Assembly (NCBI GenBank): GCA_041859875.1
Contig: JBFLFY010000010.1
Location: 1 to 64,000, forward strand
From: Thermocaproicibacter sp041859875
Lineage (GTDB): Bacteria > Bacillota > Clostridia > Oscillospirales > Acutalibacteraceae
Length of the DNA stretch: 64,000 bases
Direction: 5' to 3'
The position numbers and the translations under genes were made by a program. Under the pieces are notes generated by a model. That model saw only the letters and a program-made list of their open reading frames with translations, had not been told where the DNA came from and searched no databases. Below, one piece after another: positions 9,016-17,445 of this stretch (position 1 is its first letter; every line of letters begins with the position of its first letter).

Positions 9016-10398
9016 TCAGTGTTTCGCTGTGTCAAACATCTCTTTCACAATTTCTTCCGTGTGCATGCTGCGCGAACCTTTTACCAAAACCGTATCACCC
9101 GGCATAAGGCTCCGATGCAAAATTCCCGCCGCTTCCGCATTCGTTTTGCAGACACAGCATTTTAATTTTGGGCTGACGGAAAGCGCGCCCTCGGCAATCG
9201 CTTTGGCCTCTTCCCCAACCGTAACCAAAATATCCACACCGGACTTTGCAGCAAACTCTCCTACCCCAAAGTGGCCTTGCCGGGAAAAGTCCCCCAGTTC
9301 CAGCATATCCGCCAGCACGGCAACCCTGCGGCCGGTATGGCGGCCGCACAGCACGCTCAGACTGCTCTTTGCTGCATCCGGGCTGGAATTGTAGGAATCG
9401 TCTATGATGGTAACTCCGCCCGCCTCGCTAATCTGCATCCGGTTGGAAAGTGTGTGGCAGGTTTCCAGCTTCGCCGCGGCCTCTTTCAGCGGAACACCGA
9501 CCTGTGCCGCTGCAGCAAGGCCCGCCATGGCATCCAGCACACAATGCATTCCCGGCACCGGAAGATGAATCTCCCCCGTTTCGCCCGTCGGCGCGGTATA
9601 GTGAAAATCGGATGCCTCTGCGCCCACGCGGACGTTTTCTGCCCGAAAATCGCACCACGGCTGCGTACCGTAAAATACCGTACGGTACGGCAGTTTTCCG
9701 CGAAGTTCCGCCAGCAGGCGGTCATCACCATTTAGAATCAGCACAGAGTTTTCCTGAAAACAATCTGTAATGTGAAGCTTTTCGCTCCGGATATTCTCCT
9801 GTGTTTTCAGGTTGCCAATGTGGGAAAGGCCTATGTTGGTCATCACCGCATAATCCGGTGCGGCAACTGCGGCAATGCGGCTCATTTCGCCGAATTCACT
9901 CATGCCCATCTCCACAACGGCGGCATCATACTCCGGCGAAAGGCGCAGTATGGTAAGCGGAAGGCCAAGCTGGCTGTTCTGGTTGCCTTCCGTCTTCATG
10001 ACATTTTTTCCTGCTGAAATAGCAAGAGCCGTCATTTCCTTTGTTGTTGTCTTTCCCACGCTCCCCGTAATGCCAATAACAGGGCCTGTGAAACGCCTCC
10101 GCCACATGGCTGCTGTTTTCTGAAGGGCCTCCACCGTGTTATCCACAGCAATGCGCAGGCCGGTGCCCGGCGTATCATTTTCACGGCCGCGGTTGATAAA
10201 AGACGCCGCCGCGCCGGACGCAAACGCTTTTCCTACATAGCGGTGTGCATCCGTCCGTTCCCCAACAATCGGCACAAACAGCGTGCCGGGTTTTACGGCG
10301 CGGCTGTCGATGCAGAACGAAGTAATCTCCGTCTGCGGGTCGCCGTTTAAAATCTGCCCGCCGCAAGCCCTCGCAATTTCTTCCGCTGTCATTTTCAT
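9016..10398 (-). CDS. murF: UDP-N-acetylmuramoyl-tripeptide--D-alanyl-D-alanine ligase
   Basis: Cytoplasmic Mur ligase that adds D-Ala-D-Ala to the UDP-MurNAc-tripeptide, the last step of the soluble peptidoglycan precursor. At 460 aa it has the usual three domains: N-terminal substrate domain (CIDSRAVKPGTLFVPIVGERTD), central ATPase domain with P-loop GITGSVGKTTTKEM (about residues 110-120), NQNSQLGLP and VEMGMSEFGEM, and a C-terminal domain with DDSYNSSPDA. It starts 25 bases after the murE stop, so the two are co-transcribed. An AGGAAAGG ribosome site precedes the ATG. Confidence 0.95.
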   Translation of the reverse strand: MKMTAEEIARACGGQILNGDPQTEITSFCIDSRAVKPGTLFVPIVGERTDAHRYVGKAFASGAAASFINRGRENDTPGTGLRIAVDNTVEALQKTAAMWRRRFTGPVIGITGSVGKTTTKEMTALAISAGKNVMKTEGNQNSQLGLPLTILRLSPEYDAAVVEMGMSEFGEMSRIAAVAAPDYAVMTNIGLSHIGNLKTQENIRSEKLHITDCFQENSVLILNGDDRLLAELRGKLPYRTVFYGTQPWCDFRAENVRVGAEASDFHYTAPTGETGEIHLPVPGMHCVLDAMAGLAAAAQVGVPLKEAAAKLETCHTLSNRMQISEAGGVTIIDDSYNSSPDAAKSSLSVLCGRHTGRRVAVLADMLELGDFSRQGHFGVGEFAAKSGVDILVTVGEEAKAIAEGALSVSPKLKCCVCKTNAEAAGILHRSLMPGDTVLVKGSRSMHTEEIVKEMFDTAKH

Positions 10399-10423
10399 AG
10401 AATCAGGCCTTTCCTCAATGAAT

Positions 10424-11878
10424 TCACTTTTTTCCCGCCAAAATGTCTGCGACGACTTCCCGCTCGTCCAGATGGTATTTTACGCCGCGGATTTCCTGGT
10501 AATCTTCGTGGCCTTTTCCGGCAAGCACGATGATGTCGCCATCCTGCGCGTTTTCCATGCAATACCGAATAGCCTGCTTCCGGTCCGGAATCACAACATA
10601 TTTCCCGCTGGTGCGCTCCAGGCCAACTTTAATATCCGCAATAATGTCCATAACGTCTTCAAAGCGGGAATTGTCGGCCGTGATAACGGAAAGATCAGCC
10701 AATTTTCCGCTCATCTCGCCCATCTCAAAGCGGCGGGAACGGGCACGGTTCCCTCCTGCGCCAAAGAGGCAGATCAGACGGTTCGGGTGGTATTCCCGCA
10801 GAGTCGTAAGAATATTTTTCATACTTAGAGCATTGTGCGCATAATCAATAAGGAGGGTGTAATTACCCGGAACGGGTACTGGCTCCACGCGGCCCTTAAC
10901 CTTTACCGTGTCAAGCCCTTTTCGCACAGCCTCTTCCGTTACCCCAAAATGCAGGCATACAGCAATCGCCCCCAGTGCGTTATAAACGCTGAAGCGCCCC
11001 GGTATGTGAACATCGACGCTGTAGGATGCACGGCCGCCCATCTCAAAATGAACACCGATGTAACCGGGGCGTGAAATCAGCCGGTCATCGGAAGCGCGAA
11101 GCTCTGCCTCCGGGCCGAAGCCATATGTTTCCACCGCACAGGTATGCCCCTGCGCCACTCCCTGCCAGCTGGCATCATCAATATTAAAGATGCCGGTTTT
11201 ACAGCGGCGGAATAAAAGGCTCTTGCACTGCATATATTCTTTGACGTCTTTATGTTCTTTTCCGCCAATATGGTCCGGTGAAAAGTTAGTGAAAAGCCCG
11301 TAATCGAACAGAAATCCGTCTACTCTGTGGTCTTTCAGCCCGATGGACGATGCTTCCAGCACGGCGGCTTTGCACCCCGCATCCGCCATCATGCGCAGGT
11401 ATTTCTGCACATCGTAGGACTCCGGCGTTGTGTTGTTCGTTTGAATCACAGTGTCGCCGAAGACCGCACCAATGGTGCCAATCACCCCCGTTTTGATGCC
11501 GCCCGCTTCAAGGATAGAGCGTATCATGTAGGAAGTCGTTGTTTTTCCTTTTGTTCCGGTGATGCCGACAACTGTCATCTCCTCCGCAGGGTGATGAAAC
11601 CATGCAGCTGCAACCTGCGCCATTGCAATACGCGTGTCGTCTACCAGCACAAGCACCGCGCCCGCACACTCCACCGGCTTCTGTGCGAGGACTGCTACCG
11701 CACCCGCAGCCACAGCGGCACCCGCAAATTGATGGCTGTCGACCGAAGAGCCGCACAGGCAGATAAACAAGCTTCCCTTATGCACTTTGCGGGAATCATA
11801 AACAACATCTTCTATTTCAACATCCAGCGGTCCGCTGCAGCTGTACTGCAGCCCGCTCAGCAAATCTTTCAGCAGCAT
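10424..11878 (-). CDS. murE: UDP-N-acetylmuramyl-tripeptide synthetase, MurE family
   Basis: Mur ligase expected to add the third stem-peptide residue (meso-diaminopimelate or L-lysine) to UDP-MurNAc-L-Ala-D-Glu. 484 aa. Visible: N-terminal DSRKVHKGSLFICL, P-loop GITGTKGKTTT (about residue 108), TTPESYDVQKYL, EASSIGL and DYAHNALSM. The specificity loop reads DNSR where diaminopimelate-adding enzymes have DNPR, so the added amino acid is uncertain. A frame extension to 11962 exists, but CAGGAGGGATTTT precedes the ATG at 11878 and the promoter -35 lies at 11957-11962. It is first in a murE-murF operon. Confidence 0.88.
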   Translation of the reverse strand: MLLKDLLSGLQYSCSGPLDVEIEDVVYDSRKVHKGSLFICLCGSSVDSHQFAGAAVAAGAVAVLAQKPVECAGAVLVLVDDTRIAMAQVAAAWFHHPAEEMTVVGITGTKGKTTTSYMIRSILEAGGIKTGVIGTIGAVFGDTVIQTNNTTPESYDVQKYLRMMADAGCKAAVLEASSIGLKDHRVDGFLFDYGLFTNFSPDHIGGKEHKDVKEYMQCKSLLFRRCKTGIFNIDDASWQGVAQGHTCAVETYGFGPEAELRASDDRLISRPGYIGVHFEMGGRASYSVDVHIPGRFSVYNALGAIAVCLHFGVTEEAVRKGLDTVKVKGRVEPVPVPGNYTLLIDYAHNALSMKNILTTLREYHPNRLICLFGAGGNRARSRRFEMGEMSGKLADLSVITADNSRFEDVMDIIADIKVGLERTSGKYVVIPDRKQAIRYCMENAQDGDIIVLAGKGHEDYQEIRGVKYHLDEREVVADILAGKK

Positions 11879-11933
11879 AAAATCCCTCCTGTTTTTCGGA
11901 AGCACGGCGGCTCCCCGCAGGCTCCCGGTTATG

Positions 11934-11962
11934 ATGATACAATAGTTAAGAAAACCTGTCAA
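11934..11962 (-). promoter_or_regulatory. Sigma-A promoter of murE-murF
   Basis: On the minus strand: perfect TTGACA (11957-11962), 17-bp spacer, TATCAT (11934-11939). It leaves a leader of about 50 bases and supports the murE start at 11878. Confidence 0.8.
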
Positions 11963-12102
11963 TCGAATTTCATCGAAGATTCCTTTGGCGAAAATTTTTT
12001 TAAGGAATTTTATCTCCTAATGCAATCATTTGCATCTCATTTCATAATAATATTTAATATTTATATATGTCTAATTTTTTGACATCCCGTCGGTTTTGTA
12101 TA

Positions 12103-12131
12103 GATACATTTTTCCGTTAAGATGGTATTAT
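12103..12131 (+). promoter_or_regulatory. Probable extended -10 promoter of the radical SAM gene
   Basis: TGG-TATTAT (TATTAT at 12126-12131) with a poor -35 GATACA (12103-12108) at 17 bp. It is supported mainly by position and the extended -10. Confidence 0.4.
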
Positions 12132-12187
12132 AAAAGAGTATTCTGAGAAGTCGGCTTCACGGCAGACTGAAAAAGGAGAGAGTAAAC

Positions 12188-13609
12188 ATGGGCACAATGA
12201 GTGAAAAACTGGAAGCTTTCGGAATGAAGAAGGTATTGGAATACCTTGACGGCAATCCGCAGGAAAACGTGCCAAAGGCCGTTGCATGGCTCCGGAAACT
12301 CGACCGGGAAGGCCTATACACCAACACCTTTAACATGCTTGACGAGTTTATGACCGACCCAAACAATAACTGGAATAAGCTCATCAGCAGCATGTATACA
12401 GATATTGATGACGGCGTGCGCCGCACGATGTTTGAAAACTTCATCGTGAATTCTGCCATTATTGGAATGCAGCGGAAAGAAAAAGTTGAAAATAAATACG
12501 ACTGTAATGTTCCTTGGGCTATTCTGATGGACCCAACGTCTGCCTGCAACCTGCACTGCACCGGCTGCTGGGCCGCCGAATACGGCAACAAGCTGAACCT
12601 AAGCTATGAGCAGCTGGACGATATTGTGCGCCAGGGCCGCGAGCTTGGCACATTTATGTACATATTCTCCGGCGGCGAGCCGCTGGTGCGCAAAGATGAC
12701 ATTATCCGTCTTTGTGAAAAATACAGCGACTGCGAGTTCCTCGCTTTTACCAACAGCACGCTGATTGATGAAAAATTTGCGGATGATATGCTCCGTGTAA
12801 AGAACTTTGTTCCAGCCATCAGCATCGAAGGCTACGAGGAGCAGACCGATTTCCGCCGCGGCAAAGGCACTTACCAAAAGGTTCTGAAAGCCATGAAACT
12901 GCTGCGTGAAAAAAGGCTCCCATTCGGCGCTTCGCTGTGCTACACCAGAAAGAATGCGGAAAACATCGGCAGCGACGAGTATTTTGATTTTCTGATTTCG
13001 CAGGGATGCAAATTTGCATGGCTGTTCACTTATATGCCGGTTGGCACCGATGCTGTGCCAGACCTGATCGCAACCGCGGATCAGCGCAAATATATGTATG
13101 ACCAGATTCGCAAATTCCGCAGCACAAAGCCAATCTTCACCATGGACTTCTGGAACGACGGCGAATATGTGAACGGATGCATTGCGGGCGGCCGCAGCTA
13201 CCTGCACATCAACGCAAACGGCGATATTGAACCGTGCGCATTCATTCACTATGCAGATTCCAACATTAAAGAGAAGACCCTGCTGGAAGCATACCAATCC
13301 CCGCTTTTCATGCAGTACCGCCGCAATCAGCCATTCAGCAACAATATGCTGCGTCCGTGCCCGGTGCTTGACAACCCGCCGCGTCTGGCGCAGATGGTCA
13401 CAAAATCCGGTGCACATTCCACCGACCTTACAAGTCCTGAAACTGCTGACGCATACTGTGCAAAGTGCGTTGACACCGCGAAAGCATGGGCTCCTGTTGC
13501 AAAAGACATTTGGGAACACAGCGAAGGCCGCGCGCGTTCGGAAGAAAAGCTGAAAAAAGAAGCCGAGCGGAAAGCAGCAATCCGCGAAAAAGTCGGAAAA
13601 GCCGAATAA
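12188..13609 (+). CDS. Radical SAM protein with SPASM-like C-terminus, 473 aa
   Basis: Iron-sulphur enzyme expected to cleave S-adenosylmethionine to a 5'-deoxyadenosyl radical. An N-terminal helical region of about 110 residues precedes the radical SAM core, where CNLHCTGC (about residue 119) supplies the three cluster cysteines, followed by FSGGEPLV. The C-terminal part has cysteines in GCIAGGRSYLHINANGDIEPC, LRPCPV and YCAKC, the pattern of SPASM auxiliary-cluster proteins. The tail is a charged helix. The ribosome site AAAAAGGAGAGAG fits the ATG at 12188. The substrate is unknown; no small precursor peptide gene is evident nearby, so a RiPP role is not supported. Confidence 0.85.
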   Translation: MGTMSEKLEAFGMKKVLEYLDGNPQENVPKAVAWLRKLDREGLYTNTFNMLDEFMTDPNNNWNKLISSMYTDIDDGVRRTMFENFIVNSAIIGMQRKEKVENKYDCNVPWAILMDPTSACNLHCTGCWAAEYGNKLNLSYEQLDDIVRQGRELGTFMYIFSGGEPLVRKDDIIRLCEKYSDCEFLAFTNSTLIDEKFADDMLRVKNFVPAISIEGYEEQTDFRRGKGTYQKVLKAMKLLREKRLPFGASLCYTRKNAENIGSDEYFDFLISQGCKFAWLFTYMPVGTDAVPDLIATADQRKYMYDQIRKFRSTKPIFTMDFWNDGEYVNGCIAGGRSYLHINANGDIEPCAFIHYADSNIKEKTLLEAYQSPLFMQYRRNQPFSNNMLRPCPVLDNPPRLAQMVTKSGAHSTDLTSPETADAYCAKCVDTAKAWAPVAKDIWEHSEGRARSEEKLKKEAERKAAIREKVGKAE

Positions 13610-13625
13610 AACAGTAAGAGATTTC

Positions 13626-13665
13626 AACCTGCCGGTCAGTTTGGAAACTGGCCCGGCAGGTTTTT
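13626..13665 (+). terminator. Terminator after radical SAM gene
   Basis: AACCTGCCGG / CCGGCAGGTT arms with a 20-base central part that itself can pair (CAGTTT/AAACTG), then TTTTT. It partly separates the methyltransferase gene. Confidence 0.8.
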
Positions 13666-13687
13666 GCATTAAGGAGAAAAAGCAGTT

Positions 13688-14338
13688 ATGGAACTGGAAC
13701 GTATGGATGATTTTTTTGCAAAGCGGGCAGACGGCTATGACCGCCATATGCTGGATGAGGTTGAGGGCTGCCGTGAAGGCTACCAACGCATGGCAGAACT
13801 GCTGCCTTCTTCCGCTAAAAATCTGCTTGACCTTGGCTGCGGAACAGGTCTTGAGCTGGAAGCAATCTTTCAGAAAATACCGGGAATCGCCGTTACTGGA
13901 ATCGATCTTTCGGAAACCATGCTGAAACATCTGAAAGCAAAATATTCTGAGAAAAATATTACGCTGATTACCGGCAGCTACCTTGGCCGGGATTTTGGCT
14001 CTGAAAATTTTGACTCCGCCGTTTCTTTTGAAACAATGCATCACATGACACACAAAGAAAAAGGCTCTGTTTACTCCGCTTTATGCAAAGCGCTGAAGCC
14101 CAATGGAGTCTACATTGAATGCGACTTTTCTGCAGCTTCTCAGGAAGAGGAAGACTCCCTTTATGCCGAAAATGAGCGCCTGCGCCGGGAGCAGAATATC
14201 CCTTCTGGCGAATACTGCCATTTTGATACTCCCTGTACTGTGCAAAACCAAGAAATACTGCTGAAACAGGCAGGGTTCCAGTCGGTTAGGCTTTCATGGA
14301 AAAAAGGAAATACAGCACTTCTTGTTTGCGAAAAGTAA
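13688..14338 (+). CDS. Class I SAM-dependent methyltransferase
   Basis: 216-aa Rossmann-fold methyltransferase. SAM-binding motif LLDLGCGTGLELEA (about residues 46-59), acidic loop end GIDLSETML, and motif IV region FDSAVSFETMHHMTH. The N-terminus (DDFFAKRADGYDRHM) resembles small-molecule or ubiquinone-type methyltransferases, but the substrate cannot be named. AAGGAGAAA 8 bases upstream fixes the ATG at 13688. It lies 78 bases after the radical SAM gene, across a terminator, so it may be partly read through from it. Confidence 0.83.
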   Translation: MELERMDDFFAKRADGYDRHMLDEVEGCREGYQRMAELLPSSAKNLLDLGCGTGLELEAIFQKIPGIAVTGIDLSETMLKHLKAKYSEKNITLITGSYLGRDFGSENFDSAVSFETMHHMTHKEKGSVYSALCKALKPNGVYIECDFSAASQEEEDSLYAENERLRREQNIPSGEYCHFDTPCTVQNQEILLKQAGFQSVRLSWKKGNTALLVCEK

Positions 14339-14346
14339 TGAAAAAA

Positions 14347-14391
14347 ATCCCGCGGCTTCCGGAAAGAGGAAAGTCTCGGGATCATTTTTTT
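14347..14391 (+). terminator. Terminator after methyltransferase gene
   Basis: Imperfect 14-bp arms beginning ATCCCG and ending CGGGAT, followed by a run of seven T. The A-run on the other side may also serve the convergent metallopeptidase gene. Confidence 0.6.
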
Positions 14392-14929
14392 ACAGACCAA
14401 GCTTCTGTGCGGCCTGCTTCAAAATGGAGATACGCTGCTTATAGTCCGGCAGAGCTTTTGCAACTTCCGCATAGAAATGCGGGCCATGATTCTTCTGTAG
14501 GATATGCGCCAGCTCATGCACAATGATGTAGTCGGCAGCCTCCTGCGGCAGCAGGGCTATTCGGTAAGAAAAGCAAATGCTGTTTTTTCCGCTGCAGGAA
14601 CCCCAGCGCGTTACAGCCGAAGTAATTTTCAGCCCGGCTGGTGTAACGTGCATCAGCGGTACATACTTTTGGAACCCCTCTTCTGCTATTTTCCTTGCTT
14701 TTGCAGCAAGGGCTTCCTGTTCCTGTGGGGTAAAGGTACGAGCATTTTCCTGCCGTTCCTTCTGCAGGCGAAGATGCTCCTCAATCCACGATTCATGCTT
14801 CTGCACAAAGGCTTCTATCTGCTGCCTGCTCATAAAAAGCGGTGCCTTTACAAGAATATGCAAATCTTTTTCCACAGAAAGCGCAATGGTTCTGCGGTGC
14901 GATTTTTGTATTTCCAATGAATACGGCAA
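14390..14929 (-). CDS. YgjP-like metallopeptidase domain protein
   Basis: 179-aa member of the YgjP/DUF45 group of zinc-dependent peptidase-like proteins. The zinc motif HELAH (HExxH) is near residue 140, followed by a conserved NHGPHFYAEV with the third ligand candidate; TRWGSCS is the other hallmark. The start is TTG at 14929: the conserved N-terminus (SLEIQKSHRRTIALSVEKD) needs it, and GGAGGAG lies about 10 bases upstream. The natural substrate of this family is not known to me. It ends facing the methyltransferase gene. Confidence 0.85.
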   Translation of the reverse strand: MPYSLEIQKSHRRTIALSVEKDLHILVKAPLFMSRQQIEAFVQKHESWIEEHLRLQKERQENARTFTPQEQEALAAKARKIAEEGFQKYVPLMHVTPAGLKITSAVTRWGSCSGKNSICFSYRIALLPQEAADYIIVHELAHILQKNHGPHFYAEVAKALPDYKQRISILKQAAQKLGL

Positions 14930-14965
14930 AGCAAGTCATCTCCTCCAGCTTACCCTAAACCAATG

Positions 14966-14994
14966 AAAAAGCAGCGCAGAAAATTCTGCGCTGC
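14966..14994 (-). terminator. Terminator of rpsB-tsf
   Basis: On the minus strand GCAGCGCAGAA / TTCTGCGCTGC arms (14971-14994) followed by TTTTT (14966-14970). It lies 22 bases after the tsf stop. Confidence 0.85.
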
Positions 14995-15016
14995 CATAAG
15001 TTTTCTGGCGAAAATT

Positions 15017-15931
15017 TTACTTTACGAGATTTTTGATTTCTTCTGCAAAATTTTCTTTGCGTTTTTCAAGGCCTTCGCCTGTTGCAAAGCGGGCATAGCC
15101 TGTAACTTTAATTGCTCCGCCGAGTTCTTTCGCAACTTTGTCGGTATACTGCTTCACGGACATCTTATCGTCCTTAATGAAAGCCTGGTCTACCAAGCAA
15201 ACTTCCTCGTAGAACTTGCGCAGGCGGCCGACAACAATCTTTTCGGCAATAGCCTCCGGCTTACCGGATTCCAGAACCTGCTGTTTGAGAATTTCTTTCT
15301 CGTGGGCAACAACATCTGCCGGTACGCTTGCTTCATCCAAGTACTGCGGTGTTATAGCGGCAATCTGCATGCAGACGTCCTTCGCATACGCCTTGAACTC
15401 CGGTTTTGCGGCAATTTCCGGTGTCGTGTCAAAGTTTGCAAGAACACCGATTTTGCCTTCTGCATGAATATATGCACCCACAGCGCCGGTAAATTCCTGA
15501 AAGCGGCGAATCTTGATGTTTTCGCCAATCTTCAGAATAATTTCCTTCAGTAGTGCATCCACTGTTTCGTTAGAGCCAGCAGCCTTGCACTGAAGAAGTG
15601 CGTCCACATCTACCGGGTCACTTGCGAGGACTGTGTCCGCGCAGGTCTTAACAAAGTCGTGGAACTGAGCGTTTTTCGCAACGAAGTCAGTTTCCGCATT
15701 GACTTCAATGACAACACCCTTTGTTCCATCTGCGTTAGTCGCAGCATAGGAAACGCCTTCTGCTGCAATACGGCCCGCCTTTTTTGTAGCGGCAGCCAGG
15801 CCCTTTTCACGCAGAAAATCAATCGCCTTATCCATATCGCCGTCAGCCTGTGACAGCGCCTTTTTGCAGTCCATCATGCCGCAGCCCGTCTTTGCGCGGA
15901 GTGCTGCAACGTCTTTTGCTGAAAAAGCCAT
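15017..15931 (-). CDS. tsf: Translation elongation factor Ts
   Basis: Guanine-nucleotide exchange factor that recycles EF-Tu-GDP to EF-Tu-GTP. 304 aa, normal length. The N-terminal UBA-like domain has VAALRAKTGCGMMDCKKAL, and the core shows the EF-Ts signature VNAETDFVAKN (about residues 76-86). It is encoded 43 bases after rpsB in the canonical rpsB-tsf order, with GAGGGA before the ATG and a strong terminator after it. Confidence 0.97.
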   Translation of the reverse strand: MAFSAKDVAALRAKTGCGMMDCKKALSQADGDMDKAIDFLREKGLAAATKKAGRIAAEGVSYAATNADGTKGVVIEVNAETDFVAKNAQFHDFVKTCADTVLASDPVDVDALLQCKAAGSNETVDALLKEIILKIGENIKIRRFQEFTGAVGAYIHAEGKIGVLANFDTTPEIAAKPEFKAYAKDVCMQIAAITPQYLDEASVPADVVAHEKEILKQQVLESGKPEAIAEKIVVGRLRKFYEEVCLVDQAFIKDDKMSVKQYTDKVAKELGGAIKVTGYARFATGEGLEKRKENFAEEIKNLVK

Positions 15932-15974
15932 AGTTTATTCCCTCGCTTTTTTGAAATGTTCGAAAGAAGGCGAA

Positions 15975-16721
15975 TTACTTCGCTGCTTCTTCCTCTTTTG
16001 CAGCTGCTTCTTTTTCGTCGGCCTCTGCTGCACCCTGCTGGCCTTCTCTGCCCTCGATAATAGCGTTTGCCATTGTTTCGGAAATCAGTTTGACGGCGCG
16101 GATTGCATCGTCATTGCCTGGAACAACGTAATCGATTTCATCCGGGTCACAGTTGGTATCAACAATCGCGACAATCGGGATATGCAGTTTTCTAGCTTCA
16201 GAAACGGCAATGCGTTCTTTGCGCGGGTCAACAATGAAGAGTGCGCCCGGCAGGGACTTCATATCTTTAATACCGCCGAGGAACTTTTCGAGTTTTTCAA
16301 TTTGGAGTTTCAGTTTGCCGACTTCTTTTTTCGGCAGAAGGTCGAATGTGCCGTCTTCTTCCATTGTCTTAAGCTGGTTCAGGCGGTCAATTCTGCGGCG
16401 GATGGTGCGGAAGTTTGTAAGCATACCGCCAAGCCACCGTGCATTAACATAAAAAGCGCCCGCGCGTTCCGCTTCGTTCTTTATGGATTCCTGAGCCTGC
16501 TTCTTTGTTCCTACAAACAGAACAGACTTGCCTTCCATGGAAAGGTCGCGGATGAAGTTATAAGCTTCTTCCAGTTTGCGGACGGTCTTCTGCAGGTCGA
16601 TAATGTAAATCCCGTTGCGCTCTGTAAAAATATACGGAGCCATTTTCGGGTTCCACCTTCTGGTCTGATGGCCAAAGTGGACGCCTGCTTCCAAAAGCTG
16701 TTTCATAGATACAACTGACAT
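15975..16721 (-). CDS. rpsB: 30S ribosomal protein S2
   Basis: Small-subunit protein needed for S1/mRNA binding at the ribosome platform. 248 aa. It shows MKQLLEAGVHFGHQTRRWNPKM, IIDLQKT, FVGTKKQAQ, RWLGGMLTNF and VDTNCDP, all typical of S2, plus an Ala/Glu-rich tail. The frame runs up to 16793, but CCTAGGAGG lies 9 bases before the ATG at 16721 and the S2 family starts there. It is transcribed from the promoter at 16829-16857 with a leader of about 100 bases. Autoregulation through that leader is possible but not shown by the sequence. Confidence 0.97.
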   Translation of the reverse strand: MSVVSMKQLLEAGVHFGHQTRRWNPKMAPYIFTERNGIYIIDLQKTVRKLEEAYNFIRDLSMEGKSVLFVGTKKQAQESIKNEAERAGAFYVNARWLGGMLTNFRTIRRRIDRLNQLKTMEEDGTFDLLPKKEVGKLKLQIEKLEKFLGGIKDMKSLPGALFIVDPRKERIAVSEARKLHIPIVAIVDTNCDPDEIDYVVPGNDDAIRAVKLISETMANAIIEGREGQQGAAEADEKEAAAKEEEAAK

Positions 16722-16828
16722 TTTGACAAAACCTCCTAGGTTTTTCCTCCGCCGTACATTTTTTTTGGCGATACAACCTGCCGAAGCAGGCACCGCTCGC
16801 CAGGCACGGCGTGCGTACTGCGAGAAAT

Positions 16829-16857
16829 ATTATACCATAGCGTACAAAATAACACAA
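16829..16857 (-). promoter_or_regulatory. Promoter of rpsB-tsf (extended -10)
   Basis: On the minus strand TTGTGT (16852-16857), 17-bp spacer, TGG-TATAAT (TATAAT at 16829-16834). The extended TGn compensates for the weak -35. Confidence 0.7.
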
Positions 16858-16884
16858 GAAAAAATTTATGTGCGCCATACAGGC

Positions 16885-16922
16885 AAAAAAAGCCTGCCGC
16901 TCTGAGAACAGAACGGCAGACT
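16885..16922 (-). terminator. Terminator of the DUF1540 gene
   Basis: On the minus strand, 8-bp arms GTCTGCCG / CGGCAGGC (one wobble) around a 14-base loop, followed by a run of seven T (16886-16892). Confidence 0.75.
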
Positions 16923-16950
16923 TTCAGAGGCTGCAAAACGAATACAGGCC

Positions 16951-17280
16951 TTATTCTGCGGAGCCGCGGAATGTAGCGCATTCAGTCTTAATCTGGCCAC
17001 CGTTTACCTCAGTTGTGCGGATGTCAATATGATCCGCATCGCATAAACGGTTGCGGTTATACTCGCAGTTTGCCGCATCGCAGTGAATTTCAAGCGATGA
17101 GTTCGGCGAAAGACTGTCCACTGCATTCTGGGGAGCATCTTCTCTGCGATCCTGAAAATTCATGCAGTGCGTCTGCACGGAATTGTCAGCATCCGGCCCA
17201 CACACCTTAATGTCCGGGCGGCAGCATTTTTCGCACCGGTTGTTGGCACAGTCGGAAACACAGCAGGAAAGGTTTGTCAT
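16951..17280 (-). CDS. DUF1540 domain-containing protein, two Cys-rich modules
   Basis: 109-aa protein with two DUF1540-type modules, each with four cysteines: residues about 4-40 (CCVSDCANNRCEKCC ... C) and about 66-106 (IHCDAANCEYNRNRLCDAD ... C). The pattern suggests metal binding or disulphides; the function of the family is not known. GAGG lies 8 bases before the ATG at 17280, whereas the in-frame GTG at 17289 touches the ribosome site, so ATG is chosen. The gene is alone, with its own terminator, and is transcribed away from the trp T-box. Confidence 0.8.
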   Translation of the reverse strand: MTNLSCCVSDCANNRCEKCCRPDIKVCGPDADNSVQTHCMNFQDRREDAPQNAVDSLSPNSSLEIHCDAANCEYNRNRLCDADHIDIRTTEVNGGQIKTECATFRGSAE

Positions 17281-17409
17281 GACCAGCACCTCTTTTTTTG
17301 TTTTTGGCTTTCAGGCCTTTTTTAGTCTGTGCCGAACAGAACGCTTTATGCAAGCAGCTCGATGCCGGAGTTCGCGGGAAAGCAAATCAGCATTTGGTCA
17401 AAATTAGTA
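17281..17409. other. Upstream region of DUF1540 gene and trp T-box operon
   Basis: Divergent intergenic segment to the left of the T-box promoter. I see no convincing promoter for DUF1540 and no small gene. Confidence 0.5.
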
Positions 17410-17439
17410 TTGACAAAACAGGCAATACATGCATATAAT
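17410..17439 (+). promoter_or_regulatory. Sigma-A promoter of trpXYZ T-box operon
   Basis: Perfect TTGACA (17410-17415) and perfect TATAAT (17434-17439) with an 18-bp spacer. Transcription should start near 17446, just before stem I of the T-box. Such a strong promoter fits control by attenuation. Confidence 0.85.
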
Positions 17440-17445
17440 AGCTGC

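Larger units (their letters stand above)
11879..12187. other. Divergent intergenic region murE / radical SAM gene
   Basis: 309 bases without a gene. The left third holds the murE promoter, the middle (about 11985-12080) is strongly AT-rich, and the right end holds a weaker promoter and the ribosome site AAAAAGGAGAGAG for the radical SAM gene. A TTGACA at 12079-12084 has no good -10 at normal spacing. I see no RNA gene. Confidence 0.6.

Noticed and set aside
11879..11962. N-terminal extension of MurE to 11962
   Set aside because: The extension would span its own promoter and bypass a strong ribosome site.
12079..12084. Perfect TTGACA upstream of the radical SAM gene as the -35 of its promoter
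   Set aside because: No acceptable -10 occurs at 16-18 bp; the extended -10 further downstream fits better.
12599..14053. Long minus-strand open frame (about 480 codons) opposite the radical SAM and methyltransferase genes
   Set aside because: Same reason: low-complexity Phe/Cys/His-rich translation with no family match, crossing a terminator hairpin.
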